Notes: generated by a model not told the origin, from the letters alone. A stretch of DNA of 22,936 nt from Phaeoceros laevis (GCA_049999765.1 JBNGIQ010003941.1:1-22936), one strand, 5' to 3'. Counted from the stretch's first letter, positions 1 to 9,653 are shown. Numbers and translations: made by a program.

Positions 1-510
1 CTCTTGAAACGTTATAACGCTATAACTAATAACTAAGTCACCTAGTTTAGTAATATTATTCAAGTAAATATTTTTGATGATTATAATTCATTATACCGGA
101 ATACGCAGATTCATACGACCCTATGAATCGCCCCTTCTGAAAGAAACCTGTTTCCAACGTATGAAATGTAGGATACATACCGAGGTTTCCAACTTCCCGG
201 TAACTATGAGAGACATGATTTTTATTGTTAATGTTTTAATTATTTATTTGCAATATATATAGTTTATTCCTTTCCTATCAATTTTTTGTGCTATTTATGT
301 GGATGATGTATAATATATATTATATATTCTTAAGATTATACGTTCTTAAGGTCGTCTATGTGGTTTTTAGTTACTATGAAAGTTTTTCTATTCTATATAT
401 TGATTATTAATTGTATGTGTTTTGACAATTTCATATTTTCACGGTGGTAGGCGACAGGCCTCATAGAAATATTGTAGTCATTGTAAGAGTACTAGACCTG
501 TAGACGCCTT

Positions 511-569
511 CATGCGTCCAAGGAAGAGGGGAGCTATATTGGCTCATGCGTCCAAGGAAGAGGCGAGCT
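511..569. repeat. Two-copy direct repeat, 34-bp period
   Basis: The 25-bp sequence beginning CATGCGTCCAAGGAAGAGG occurs at 511-535 and again at 545-569 with one mismatch (GGGGAGCT versus GGCGAGCT). The 9-bp spacer differs from the repeat. It may be a small tandem-repeat locus or the remains of a duplicated segment. Confidence 0.8.
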
Positions 570-1150
570 GTTGCCAATGCAGCCTCCTCCTATGTCATTA
601 ACCAACAAACTACAAGAAGCCAACAGACAACAAGGACAAGGCATGCTGAGGTTTTTTTTTTCTCTGACACCATGATTTACTTTCACTTATTTTAATATTA
701 TTGCTATTATAATAAGTTTGTAGCTTATATTGTTATGATATTGCTTGTAATGAAAGTGTTTTGTATTCACTTCCTTTCATCAAGCACGACCTCCTCGAAG
801 TCGCTTTCATTGCTATGGACATGCTCATATCCAAGTGAATCTGATTAAGAAGAGGAGATATTTCCACTTTCCGCGGCACTAATTTGACCACTATCTTTAT
901 CCTTCAACATGAAACATGGTCGTACCCCCAGAGCGGTGAAAAAAGTATTTAAGACACAAAGACGGCTGGTTGGCATATCTGTGAGGAAATAAATGGAATT
1001 AGAAACACATAATTAAATAAAAAATATGAAATATACTCAATTACTAGCTCATATAAGTAGTAAGCACTATATATATGAAAATTAAATCATTGATGCCACG
1101 AAAAAATATGTTAAACATGAGCACAAACTTGTTATGGGATGTGATGTGAT

Positions 1151-1158
1151 GGTGTAAC
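1151..1158. repeat. Left 8-bp target-site duplication of the MITE
   Basis: GGTGTAAC directly precedes the first base of the element and is repeated exactly at 1523-1530 after its last base. Confidence 0.75.
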
Positions 1159-1522
1159 CATAGTGCCCGGGGCGTTTTCTTCGTAAATACGTAAATTACT
1201 TACGTCACTTTTTTTACCATGTTTTTTTCAAATGGGAGTTTTTTTGGGGATCCGTACAAACGATACTAAATGTATTTTTTAAGTATTTTATAATATTATA
1301 AGCCCGATTTGGGCTTCCCGCTAGCTCTGAACTCTGAACTTACTAAGTCAGTGCTTAGTACTTACTAACTTAGCTATTCTTAGTAAGCAGTGCGAATATT
1401 TTAAGTATTTTCAGTATTTTACTTTTTTTCTTCAAGAGATGAAAAACACTTAGGTTTTTTTCGCGTAAAAAACGAAAATTACCACGTTTTATTAGTAAAA
1501 TGCGGAGTTAGCGGTAACTATG
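1159..1522. mobile_element. 364-bp non-autonomous DNA transposon (MITE), hAT-like
   Basis: The element begins CATAGTGCCCG and ends with the inverted complement of CATAGTTACCG, giving an 11-bp terminal inverted repeat with 9 matches. It is flanked by the identical 8-bp sequence GGTGTAAC at 1151-1158 and 1523-1530, a perfect target-site duplication. There is no coding capacity; the interior is AT-rich with short palindromes (CTTACTAAG / CTTAGTAAG near 1340-1387). An 8-bp duplication is typical of hAT elements, and termini starting CA also fit. The superfamily call is an inference because the inverted repeat is short; P- or Merlin-type elements are alternatives. Confidence 0.7.
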
Positions 1523-1530
1523 GGTGTAAC
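1523..1530. repeat. Right 8-bp target-site duplication of the MITE
   Basis: GGTGTAAC directly follows the last base of the element and is identical to 1151-1158. Confidence 0.75.
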
Positions 1531-1620
1531 ACCACTACCACAGAAATAAAGGTAGGCAATGGGCAATCCACAACCACCATGATTTACTTGAACAACAAAG
1601 ACCTCAAACCTGGCTGCATT

Positions 1621-2609
1621 TGTTTTAAATGTGGAGTTCACAAGCAAACGAACGGATGGTTAGATGGTTATTGGACGAGGGAGCGACGGATCCGGGAGTG
1701 ACGGACGGACGGCGAACCGGCCAGCCGTGGCAACCGGGGGGGGCGGGGGCAGCCGGTGAGGTGGCGGGGCCGACCCGCAAGGATCAGAGGCGCGGGCCGG
1801 GTATGCTGGGGGTTCGTGAAATGGCGAGATATGGGAGTCAGCGCAACTCCTGTGTTTCTTGCATGACGCGGCCACATGTGGAATCCTGCAGCACTGCAAG
1901 GTCCACACTGTTTCTCACCACTCATCTTTTTCGCTTTTCTAGCCAGAATATCTATATATAGACGTTAGGCATGATTGATCCTGAAGCCTAGTATCTCTCT
2001 CTCCTTGTGACAAACGTGGGGGGGCATATACAACATCCATACATATATATAAAAGTGGTATACATCTGTGGGCGGCTAGCTCAACTGGCTGGCTGGCTCA
2101 TCAGCCTTGGCCTCAGCCTTAAGATGTACATGTGCAATCACCTTGAATCGCTGCTTAGCAGCGCTAGCTACAGTCACGAGCCGCCCATTTGCTGGCGAGA
2201 ACGTTAACTGATTGGTTCCTGGCAGTTGTAATAATTGAGTCGATACTCCAAGTTGTTTGCAAGCTTGTCTCACCCACCAACCAACACAACTTTGCTTACG
2301 CACAGTGTGTCCTCTGGTTCACGAGGACTCCTCGGAATCCTCGGAATTAATCCTCAGTCCTCGGAATCTTACATTAGAACTAAGCATCCTTGAAAAGGAC
2401 GGCTCCCGGCCATGGGTGGATGCTTCTCAATTCCTATCTACCTGCCTACAGCGAGAATGAATAAAGTGGCGGAAGACCTTCCCTGTTGCACTGGATTGAG
2501 GAGAAAGTGGTTCCCAGAAAACCCCACCCTAGCTAGGTATCAAGACTAGCCAGCCTTGAAGAGCTCTATCCATGTGCAACAGAACAAGGACTGCAGCAGT
2601 AAGGAGTCC
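1621..2609. other. GC-richer intergenic stretch, no supported gene
   Basis: Base composition changes abruptly near 1620-1660. The region includes GACGGACGGACGG-type repeats, a G8-C-G5 run at 1736-1749 and CTGG/GGCT runs near 2080-2100. ORFs here have low-complexity or random-looking translations on both strands. It is the 3' flank of the minus-strand gene that ends at 2610. Confidence 0.5.
2329..2367. repeat. Short repeat of TCCTCGGAAT, three copies
   Basis: TCCTCGGAAT occurs at 2329-2338, 2338-2347 and 2358-2367, with a degenerate TCCTCAGTCC between the last two. It is a local simple repeat with no further evidence of function. Confidence 0.6.
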
Positions 2610-3467
2610 TCAAAGCATCTTGAAACCAAGTTTGAGAAGGTCCGAGAGTTGCACACCCCGGGCCGATGTTGTAACAGGAAACCCTTGAGGAGAATTGGAA
2701 TGGGAGGTGGAACTGGAAGCCGCGGACTGGAATCCCAGCAGCCTCTTGGCGTTCTGAAGCTTCCACTCCCTCAGGCTGCAGCCGGAATCCCCACCCCTTG
2801 CAATTGTCGTCACCTCCCCCTCCTTCAAATTCCCTGAACTCACAGGAAATCCCTCAACCAGGCCAGCTGCAGCAGCAGGCTTAGGGATTGCCCTCTCACG
2901 GTGGTGCCCGCTCCCAAAGAGTTGCTGCTGCTGCTGCGCATGCATGTGATGCGAGGGAGATGGAGATGGCGGAATAAGTTGAAGGGGACCTCTGCTGTGC
3001 TGCTGCTGCCACTTGCGGCCGCGCTTGTCGACCGCGAACTGGGCCCAATCCATGCGCATTGCGCGGGGGCAGAAGACCTCGATGGCGTAGGCGCGCGCGT
3101 ACTCCTTGCACACCTTGCGCCCGCACTCGTCGGCGGCCTTGCCGTACACCAGGCGGTGCAGCGCGTTCATGTGCGCGCTCTGCCGGCGGTCCATCCTGGT
3201 GTAGCTCAGCCGGGCCTTGAAGTTTTTGGGGTCCGGGGGCACGTCGAAGAGCTGGAAGAGCTTCCAATCGGGCATGGCGTCCCTCTGGACGGACCGGTGC
3301 CGCAGAATGTCCACGTTTCCGGAGGGCAGGCCCAGCGCCAGTGCCATGTCTTTGGAGAGGGGCCCCGCGGGCGCCACCGGACCCTGCAGGGAGGAGGGCT
3401 CCATCCCCATCTGCGCGTAGGCCAGGTAAGGCAGCACCTGCAGCTTGCTGTCCATGTATCTCCTCAT
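2610..3467 (-). CDS. Uncharacterised protein, 285 aa, with a Gln/Ser-rich C-terminal half
   Basis: I do not recognise this protein. The minus-strand frame is open from the ATG at 3467 to the stop at 2610. Upstream codons in frame lack another ATG. Residues 1-155 look like an ordered, charged domain with many Arg, Lys, Asp, Trp and Tyr. Landmarks are MPDWKLFQLFDVPPDP (65-80), YTRMDRRQSAHMNALHRLVYGK (about 89-110, shown here only as a landmark) and CPRAMRMDWAQF (133-144). Residues 155 onward are low complexity: QQQ, a PSPSPS stretch, a QQQQQ run near 178-182, an Ala run, and Ser-rich sequence. The central part is much more GC-rich than its flanks, as expected for coding DNA here. ORFs in the other frames give Ala/Gly/Arg- or Leu/Val/His-rich translations typical of shadows. 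No signal peptide or membrane segment is evident. A 5' exon cannot be excluded. The charged N-terminal domain with a Gln-rich tail could fit a nuclear regulatory protein, but that is a guess. Confidence 0.5.
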   Translation of the reverse strand: MRRYMDSKLQVLPYLAYAQMGMEPSSLQGPVAPAGPLSKDMALALGLPSGNVDILRHRSVQRDAMPDWKLFQLFDVPPDPKNFKARLSYTRMDRRQSAHMNALHRLVYGKAADECGRKVCKEYARAYAIEVFCPRAMRMDWAQFAVDKRGRKWQQQHSRGPLQLIPPSPSPSHHMHAQQQQQLFGSGHHRERAIPKPAAAAGLVEGFPVSSGNLKEGEVTTIARGGDSGCSLREWKLQNAKRLLGFQSAASSSTSHSNSPQGFPVTTSARGVQLSDLLKLGFKML

Positions 3468-4634
3468 TCCCTTTGTACCACGTCCTGAAGATGTTGTCAA
3501 TCTGCCCAGGGCTAAGAGAGGAGGATGGTCTGGATAAGAAGGACAAGAAGAGGAAGCAATTTTTAAGCGATCTTGGGAATCAAGCCTGCTTGCCCGCCCC
3601 CCCCTTGACTGTCATCTTGCGTTGCACATGCAACTTGGCGTCGTCCGTCCGGAGGAGTTGCTTTTTGCATTGTTGCTTGGAAAACGGTTAAAACCAGGTC
3701 GCTGGGACCTAGCCTGCCTTTTCTTATTATTCCTTCACCGCTTCGCTTCGTCCTTCTCTCCTCATCCAACCTGCACTCTTTGCTCACAGATTTATGGTAT
3801 ACATTCTATGGAACTATACAATCTATGAATGGGAGTAGTGGGCTTTTGTAAGCTGACGGGGCCAGCAGCTCTTGACGTGGTGGCCAATCAGCAATTGTAC
3901 ACAAAAAGAAATGAACAAGGCTGACGTCTACGTACGCGTCTCTGCAGAGCCCATTGTAGCTTGGCTGTGCCTCTGCTTTTCTCTGGAGTTCAAGGCAGTA
4001 CAGTACAGTAGTCCAGCCTTTTTCCTTTCTTTTGCATGCGGGAGACTTCGCCGATGGAAAGCTGGCACGTAGAGAATGGCCTTGATTCAACTTTGGAGAG
4101 ATCTTTGGATTCCATGTGTTGGCCTTCTTTGTTATAATATTCACTGGAGGACGGTACTCCACACCTGCACATGGGAACTCGGTAAAAGGGATACACAAGT
4201 CACTACTGTACATGTAACAAACGGAGGCGTATGGATCACAAGTCTATATTGTACATGTAACAAAGGAGGCGGAGCCATTCAGGACTCAGCTGCGCGTGCA
4301 TTGCAGATGTCAACAGGTCGTCATCCTCCGTGTAGCAGTAGTAGAGTGTGGTTATGGTGTTGTAGCCAACTCCACATGGGAATTGAACACCTCGCCACGT
4401 TTTTCGACCAGCAGCCGAGAGCTCCTATCCGGGGACATATTATTCTGGCCACCCGAAAGAAGAACTTTTGCTCACAGCGAAAAGTGAATCGAATAAGTCA
4501 CAAAAAAAAAGAAAAGCGAATCGAACAGCTCAATACACTGACTTTTCTGAATGTACTCCTGTCAACCTTTACTGGCCCGTTCCCTTATTTATCATTTGCT
4601 GCAGCCGGCTCCCGCCATATGTTCTGAGCAGCAC
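3468..4634. other. Intergenic region upstream of the minus-strand gene, up to the copia insertion
   Basis: About 1.2 kb holding the presumed promoter and 5' leader of the gene read leftward from 3467. Translations on both strands are short and random-looking. It contains one notable direct repeat (4207-4271) and an A-rich run near 4501-4512. The copia retrotransposon is inserted at its right end. Confidence 0.4.
4207..4271. repeat. Direct repeat, 43-bp period
   Basis: TGTACATGTAACAAA followed by GGAGGCG occurs at 4207-4229 (with one extra C) and at 4250-4271. The core contains the palindrome TGTACA. Two copies could reflect a local duplication or a paired factor-binding site. Confidence 0.6.
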
Positions 4635-4639
4635 CTCCC
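4635..4639. repeat. Left target-site duplication of the copia element (CTCCC)
   Basis: CTCCC directly precedes the left LTR and is repeated exactly at 10400-10404 directly after the right LTR. A 5-bp duplication is usual for Ty1/copia integration. Confidence 0.92.
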
Positions 4640-4802
4640 TGTTAGAGTAGATTAGTTACACTAAGCTACTTTCACAGGTTCAGGGCTAGGCAGTTGGGAA
4701 AACCCAACCGCCACCGCGTTAAGGTCACGCGACCGGGAACGCTGTAAGGATCTTTTCCTGCTCACGCTCATACACCGCATCTTAGCGTCTGATCCATTAT
4801 CA
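4640..4802 (+). repeat. Left LTR of the copia element (163 bp)
   Basis: Begins TGTTAGAGTAG and ends GATCCATTATCA, with the canonical TG...CA termini. It matches 10237-10399 at 161 of 163 positions. It is short for an LTR of an element with full domain content. It would carry the promoter and the polyadenylation region of the element, though I cannot place a TATA box with confidence. Confidence 0.95.
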
Positions 4803-4814
4803 TGGTATCAGAGC
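4803..4814 (+). other. Primer-binding site for initiator tRNA-Met
   Basis: TGGTATCAGAGC starts at the base immediately after the left LTR. This is the well-known copia primer-binding sequence, complementary to the 3' end of plant initiator methionine tRNA, and it primes minus-strand DNA synthesis. Confidence 0.93.
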
Positions 4815-5062
4815 CGCGTTAATCCGCGACGTGCGCAAACACTCCGTGCACGTCAATGATTACTTGCCATCATTCCGGCTTTCTGGAATGTTGCGCAAAT
4901 TTAATACTGTCTCCTGGCCGTGCTACCTTCTATACAAACTAGCGCTCTACTTTCTACAAATCCTGGACGGGTATTCTTTGGTGCAGCAGTGCTGTGTGTG
5001 CAGATGCCTTCAGGCGCCTTGCCTGCAAGAATGCACACACACAAACTGCTTAGTATCTCAGC

Positions 5063-5302
5063 ATGCCTGGCCTTAGAAAGCAGCAGCGACTAGCAAGAAG
5101 AGCACAACGCCAGCATTCACTAAATCAGTGGCTGGCAGCCAGGGACAGGGATTATATGCATACTTTGTGCGACACTCGGTGGCAGCAAATCTGGGTGCGC
5201 ATTTGCATCATTCTGGAATTGATGGCCACCAATATCCTTCAGGGCTACTCTGGTCTTGACGGATACGACTGGAGCACCATCGATGTTTCAGACCTTCTGT
5301 GA
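5063..5302 (+). CDS. Unidentified ORF in the copia leader (79 aa)
   Basis: An ATG-initiated frame lies between the primer-binding site and gag. Its first 25 residues are strongly basic and Gln-rich (RKQQRLARRAQRQ), followed by an aromatic and hydrophobic stretch (WQQIWVRICIILELMATNIL) and an acidic end. Composition looks more protein-like than the surrounding random frames. I do not recognise the product. The frame overlaps the next ORF (from 5283) by 20 nt in the +1 frame, so the two may once have been a single frame. Copia elements usually start gag soon after the primer-binding site, so this insert-like leader is unusual. It could be captured host sequence or chance. Confidence 0.3.
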   Translation: MPGLRKQQRLARRAQRQHSLNQWLAARDRDYMHTLCDTRWQQIWVRICIILELMATNILQGYSGLDGYDWSTIDVSDLL

Positions 5303-5567
5303 CACGATGTTGCCTCCAAGAATCGCCTTCTATCTTTACAATTATCTTTATGCATATCTGCACAATCACATTTGTGACGTATTCTCTAGCGAATCACTAC
5401 AACCGTCAGCAATCTTACTTGACCAGTATACAAAGCACATTTTATACAACATATGTTCAGAGTTTAACACATCAGAACGAGATATCGTGAAGGTTACCCT
5501 ACAGATCTGTGGGGAACCAGGTGAGCCATCCTCCCTCAAGGCTGACTATGTCTCAATAATCTTGTAA
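5283..5567 (+). CDS. Unidentified ORF in the copia leader (94 aa)
   Basis: This frame starts at the ATG at 5283 and ends at TAA 5565-5567, just before the gag ATG at 5587. It is rich in Tyr, Leu and His at first (FYLYNYLYAYLHNH) and more polar later. No family is recognised. It sits in +1 frame relative to the preceding 79-aa ORF and continues directly after it, suggesting one longer frame interrupted by a single-base change. Coding status is uncertain. Confidence 0.28.
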   Translation: MFQTFCDTMLPPRIAFYLYNYLYAYLHNHICDVFSSESLQPSAILLDQYTKHILYNICSEFNTSERDIVKVTLQICGEPGEPSSLKADYVSIIL

Positions 5568-5586
5568 ATTTGCAGCAGAAATAAGC

Positions 5587-6480
5587 ATGGCCCCAGCAGC
5601 AAGTGAACAATCCGTCTTCGAATTTCAATTCTACAATACCCAAAGAAGACAAATTCGATGGCACCAACTTCTACGTTTGGAAATTCCGGATGATTGAGCT
5701 GTTCAAGTCCAGGAAGCTCTGGACTCATGTCCATGGTACCGGGACGCCACCAGTCCCTACGCAAAAACCAGCTGCAAATGCACCAGCAGACGAAGTCACC
5801 AAATGGGAGGAAAATGACCAGCTGGCCAGAACGCTGCTACATTTCAGCGTTAAGAGTACACATATCAATGTATTTCAAGGAGCACAAGAACTTGCGTCAG
5901 AATGGTGGAAACAAGTTCTAATGGTGTATGATTCTCGAGATCTAATGTTCCAAACATATGTGCTGAAACAATTCACTGGCCTCAAGATGTCTGATGGAGA
6001 GCCAGTTGATAAACACGTGCTAGAATTCAGAAATTGGAGGGGTAAGATGCTTTCCGCTGGTTTTAACTTGGAGGAGGAGTTCATGGCCGTCTTCTTCCTC
6101 ACCACGCTGCCTGAATCATGGTCTAGTGTGGTGCACGCCCTCCAGGATGTTCCCACACTCACGGTGAACAGAGTAATTGCTGCAATGTTGACTGAAGAAT
6201 CCAGGCGTAAGATTGCCAATACATCTATTTCTTGCAGCAGTAGTGATAAGGCATTGTATATGAACCGACCTTTTAGAGGTCGAGGACGAGGCCGTCCTTT
6301 CGTAAGAGGAGGACGAGGAGGCCATGGAGGTCGAGGAGGATTCCGACCCCAGCAGTTTGGCAGCACAAGGCCAAAGCCTCCATGCGGGTTCTGTGGCCTG
6401 CAAAATCACACATGGGAAGTATGTCACAAGCGACTATCAGGAGAAAGTGGTCCATCTTCAGGCCACCTAGCTGTGACGAT
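5587..6480 (+). pseudogene. copia gag (capsid plus CCHC zinc knuckle), frame-broken
   Basis: The capsid-like domain begins near 5640 with the copia gag hallmark FDGTNFYVWKFRM and continues through the UBN2-type region. An Arg/Gly-rich (RGG) stretch follows at about 6267-6350. A perfect CX2CX4HX4C zinc knuckle then lies at 6383-6424 and would bind the element RNA. The likely start ATG (5587, MAPAASEQ) is one base out of frame with this domain; the domain frame itself has an upstream TAA at 5582-5584 and no ATG before about 5689. After the knuckle the frame runs on to 6592 without joining the protease frame. Gag is therefore probably not made correctly. Confidence 0.85.
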
Positions 6481-7260
6481 GAGCAAGTACAGCAAAGCAC
6501 TCCCACAGTTTCTTCAGATGCCGTCCAGTTACAGCACTCTTGTAATGTGGTTTCATGCTATGCCAATCAGCCAGCACATGCCTGGTACATAGATAGTGGT
6601 GCCTCACAGCACATGACTCCTCACTTGGCATACTTTACAGAATTGAGGAGCAGCAAACCAGCAGAGTACGTGTGCTTGGGTGATGACACGAAGCATCACA
6701 TAGAAGGACAAGGGACCATCAGATTAGATCTCATGCCAGCCCAGCATGTCGAGATACCAGATGTGCTATATGTTCCGGGACTTACCAAAAATTTGGTCTC
6801 GGTGAGGAAGATCGATGAGTCCGGCTGTTTCATATGTTTTGGAGGAGGCAAATGCGTGGTAGAGTCGAGCGAAGGGGCTCTTCTAGCTACTGGCCACTTG
6901 CAGAATGATGATTTATACCACCTTGACCTGCAAACAGCAAAAGCAAATGCTGTTCAGTCCTCATCCAGCTATGCTAAGCCTTCTCAGACATATTTGTGGC
7001 ATCTCCGCCTAGGTCATACAAATTATCGCAAGCTAGTACATATGTACAAACACAAAATGGTGGACGGGCTCACCTTAGACAAGCTTGATGAAGTTGGCGT
7101 ATGCAAATCATGTGTCCTTGGCAAGCATAAGAGGACACCATTTCCTACAGATGCCTCTACCAGGGCCACAGCAGTCCTTGGATTAGTACATAGTGATGTA
7201 TGTGGGCCATTACCGAAGTCTTTAGGCGGAAAGGAATATTCTCTAACCTTTATTGATAGT
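6440..7260 (+). pseudogene. copia pol, first part: protease and N-terminal integrase
   Basis: This frame is shifted relative to gag; the switch lies somewhere in 6425-6480. The aspartic protease active site DSGA is in WYIDSGASQHMTP (Asp codon 6592-6594) and would cleave the polyprotein. The gag-pre-integrase zinc-binding region follows, with HLRLGHTNYRKL and CKSCVLGKHKRTPFP. The integrase core begins with HSDVCGP, whose Asp (7195-7197) is the first catalytic residue. At about 7258-7261 the frame shifts by +1 after FID, apparently from extra bases AGTC, and this frame ends shortly after. Confidence 0.88.
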
Positions 7261-7261
7261 C

Positions 7262-9340
7262 GACTACACACGCTTTTGTGTAGTCTATTTCCTACGCCAC
7301 AAATCTGATACCTTCGCCTGCTTCATGGAGTACCAAGCTTGGGCCGAACTGTAGACCGGATCCAAGTTGAAGATGCTCCGTTCCGATAATGGTGGCGAGT
7401 ACATCTCTGGGGAGTTTAATGCGTATTGCACACAACATGGCATAGCTCGGCAGCTTACAAATGCACACACACCACAGCAAAATGGAGTCGCTGAGCATAA
7501 GAATGCTGACTTGGAGACATCAGCCTCAAGCATGCTCCAATATGCAGCCCTGCCTAGAAGCTATTGGGCAGAGGCAGTGGCCTATGCCACTTACATTCAG
7601 AATCGCATAGCTCATAGCAGTGTGCCGGAGAAAACTCCATACGAGCTATGGACGGGAAGGAGACCGAATGTATCTCATATGCGAGTTTTCGGCTCCAAAG
7701 TGTATGCGCAAGTCCACAAAGACACTCGTAAGAAATTCGAGCCTAAGTCAAAGGAATGCATTTTTGTGGGCTTCACCGAAGGCATCAAAGGCTACAAGCT
7801 GCTGAATAGACAAACAAGGAAGACGACACACTCACGAGATGTGGTGTTCGTCGAGGGAGTTGAGCCAGACCTCATAGTGGCAGGAGAAGCCAGCTCCGAG
7901 TGGGACGATGAAGGAGATGACTCCTCGGAAGATCAAGAGGAGCTCATGGTTGGAAACATACATGTACCGCTGCCTGCACCACAAGTACAAGGTCAGCAGC
8001 AGCAGTTTCCAGTACATGTACCTCCACAAACACCAGCAGTCCCACAGCAAGTAGCAGCAGCAAACTTGAGGCTTATTCTCCATACACCTGTAAAGACTCC
8101 AGGGAGAGCAGTTAGAAATAGAGACCAGTATGAGTCTTCTAGCAGCCATGTGTCCTTCGATACGGACGTCATGGATGCAGCTGAGGAAGCAGAGAGCCAG
8201 CAGCAAACAGCCCAGCAAAGGAGAACACAAAAACACGCTCACTTGGAGCCAAGAGCATCGTCAAGGACTCGAAAGCCTCCAGCCCGCCTGGGGGACTATT
8301 GGGTACCTGACGACTTCAGGCATCCCAAATCGCATCTCACTTATTGCCTGGCAGCATACTTGAAGGCTTTTGAGCCACATACCTATGAGGAAGCATTAGC
8401 ATGCCCTGATGCAAAGTTATGGCAAAAGGCCATAGATTCTGAGCTAGGCTCACTGTATGAGAACAAAACTTGGTCCTTAACAAGCCTACCTGCACATCGC
8501 AAGGCTGTGGGATCCAAGTGGGTATTCAAGTTAAAACTGAAGGCAGACGGAAGCATCGACAGATACAAGGCAAGGGTGGTTGCTAAGGGGTACTCACAAA
8601 TCCCCGACGTTGACTATGATGACACTTTTAGCCCCGTGGTCAAGTTGACTACTCTAAGATTGTTCGTAGCACTAGCAGCAGTGGGAGACTATGAACTGGT
8701 GCAGTTAGATGTTACCACCGCTTTCTTGTATGGCAATCTCCAAGAGGAGATTTACATGACTGTCCCTTCAGGGGTTGCTATCCCACGCAGCTTGAAAAAT
8801 CTAGTATGCAAGCTGCACAAATCACTGTACGGGCTCAAACAAAGCCCGAGGGCCCGGTACTCGCGCATAGATAGTTTTCTTAAATCTATTGGCTATGAGA
8901 ACATAAATGCCGACAGTAATGTCTACATCAAGAGAGAAGGGAAAGAGTTTCTAGCACTTGCCATCTATGTCGACGATATAATCATAATGAGCAACTCCTT
9001 CCGGATGATCGACGAGCTGAGACAGCAGCTGAGCAGGGCATTCAAAATTACTGCTGGTGGAGCACTTGTATTTTGCTTTGGTATGCAGCTGCTGCGGAAT
9101 CGAAAGAACAACACTATCTTCCTGCATCAAACAAAATATGCACAAGAGATTCTCACAAGATATGAGATGAGTAACTATAAACCTATCTCTACTCCAATCG
9201 AGCAGAACACTAAGTATTATGCACAGGTAGGAGACATACCTCCAGAGCACGTGGAGAAGGTGCGGCAGTATCCTTCCAAAAATGGAAGTCTTATGCATTT
9301 GATGATTGGGTCCCGTCCAGACCTAGCCTTCAGCTCTTGA
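7262..9340 (+). pseudogene. copia pol, second part: integrase core and reverse transcriptase
   Basis: This frame resumes the integrase with DYTRFCVVYFLRHKSDTF, then meets an in-frame TAG at 7352-7354. After it come the second integrase Asp in RSDNGGEY (7385-7387) and the catalytic Glu in NGVAEHKN (7493-7495), completing a D-D-E triad. A Ser/Gln-rich linker follows. Reverse transcriptase spans about 8370-9130: KARVVAKGYSQ, QLDVTTAFLYG, YGLKQSPRARYSR and the catalytic YVDD at 8966-8977. The usual Trp of SPRAWYSR is Arg here. An in-frame TGA at 9338-9340 cuts the frame before RNase H. Confidence 0.9.
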
Positions 9341-9537
9341 CTGACCTTGAGATTTGTCTCTAACCCAAACATGCAGCACAATGATCTCATGACCAGGCTC
9401 TACAGGTATATAGCAGCCACATATGATTGGGGTATCTTACACACCTCCAAAGCGAAGAATGCTTTGCAGCTAGTGGCATATTCCGATGCAGATTGGGCCG
9501 GTGATCCTGACACCAGAAAGAGTATATCCAGCTATGT

Positions 9538-9653
9538 TACCTTGCTGGCTGGAGGCGCTATGGGCTGGAGCAGCAGAAGGCAATCCACCATTGCGTACCT
9601 TGCTGGCTGGAGGCGCTATGGGCTGGAGCAGCAGAAGGCAATCCACCATTGCG
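9538..9653 (+). repeat. 58-bp exact tandem duplication in RNase H
   Basis: Two adjacent identical copies, 9538-9595 and 9596-9653, each starting TACCTTGCTGG and ending CACCATTGCG. The length is 1 mod 3, so it shifts the reading frame. The absence of any difference between copies indicates a recent event, possibly slippage or template switching in reverse transcription. Confidence 0.95.

Larger units (their letters stand above)
1..1158. other. AT-rich region without a supported gene
   Basis: This stretch is rich in A/T runs and short palindromes, such as the TATAATATATATTATA-like tract near 311-326. I see no frame with protein-like composition. It carries a two-copy 25-bp direct repeat (511-535 and 545-569) and one copy of a 15-bp sequence that recurs at 1575-1589. 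The base composition differs sharply from the GC-rich sequence after about 1620. It is probably old mobile-element or intergenic DNA. Confidence 0.5.
668..1589. repeat. 15-bp direct repeat pair (668-682 and 1575-1589)
   Basis: CACCATGATTTACTT is present exactly at 668-682 and at 1575-1589, about 907 bp apart. The pair encloses the 364-bp transposon at 1159-1522. The match is too short to show a relationship by itself, but it could mark a duplicated segment. Confidence 0.5.

Noticed and set aside
1629-1961. 110-aa plus-strand ORF and overlapping minus-strand ORFs
   Set aside because: Translations are low-complexity Gly/Arg or Pro-rich products of GC-rich DNA, with no domain and no splice context.
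2077-2088. tRNA-like A box (TAGCTCAACTGG)
   Set aside because: No B box of the GGTTCRANNCC type and no cloverleaf pairing is found downstream; the region is a GGCT-repeat tract.
2896-3546. ORFs overlapping the uncharacterised minus-strand gene in other frames
   Set aside because: The composition (Ala/Gly/Arg-rich or Leu/Val/His-rich) is typical of shadow frames of a GC-rich coding region.
4076-4627. 183-aa plus-strand ORF
   Set aside because: No recognisable domain, includes translated A-rich tract, and ends next to the copia insertion by chance.
6425-6480. Programmed frameshift between gag and pol
   Set aside because: Copia elements usually have one continuous gag-pol frame; no clear slippery site plus structure is visible, and other frame breaks in the same element favour damage.
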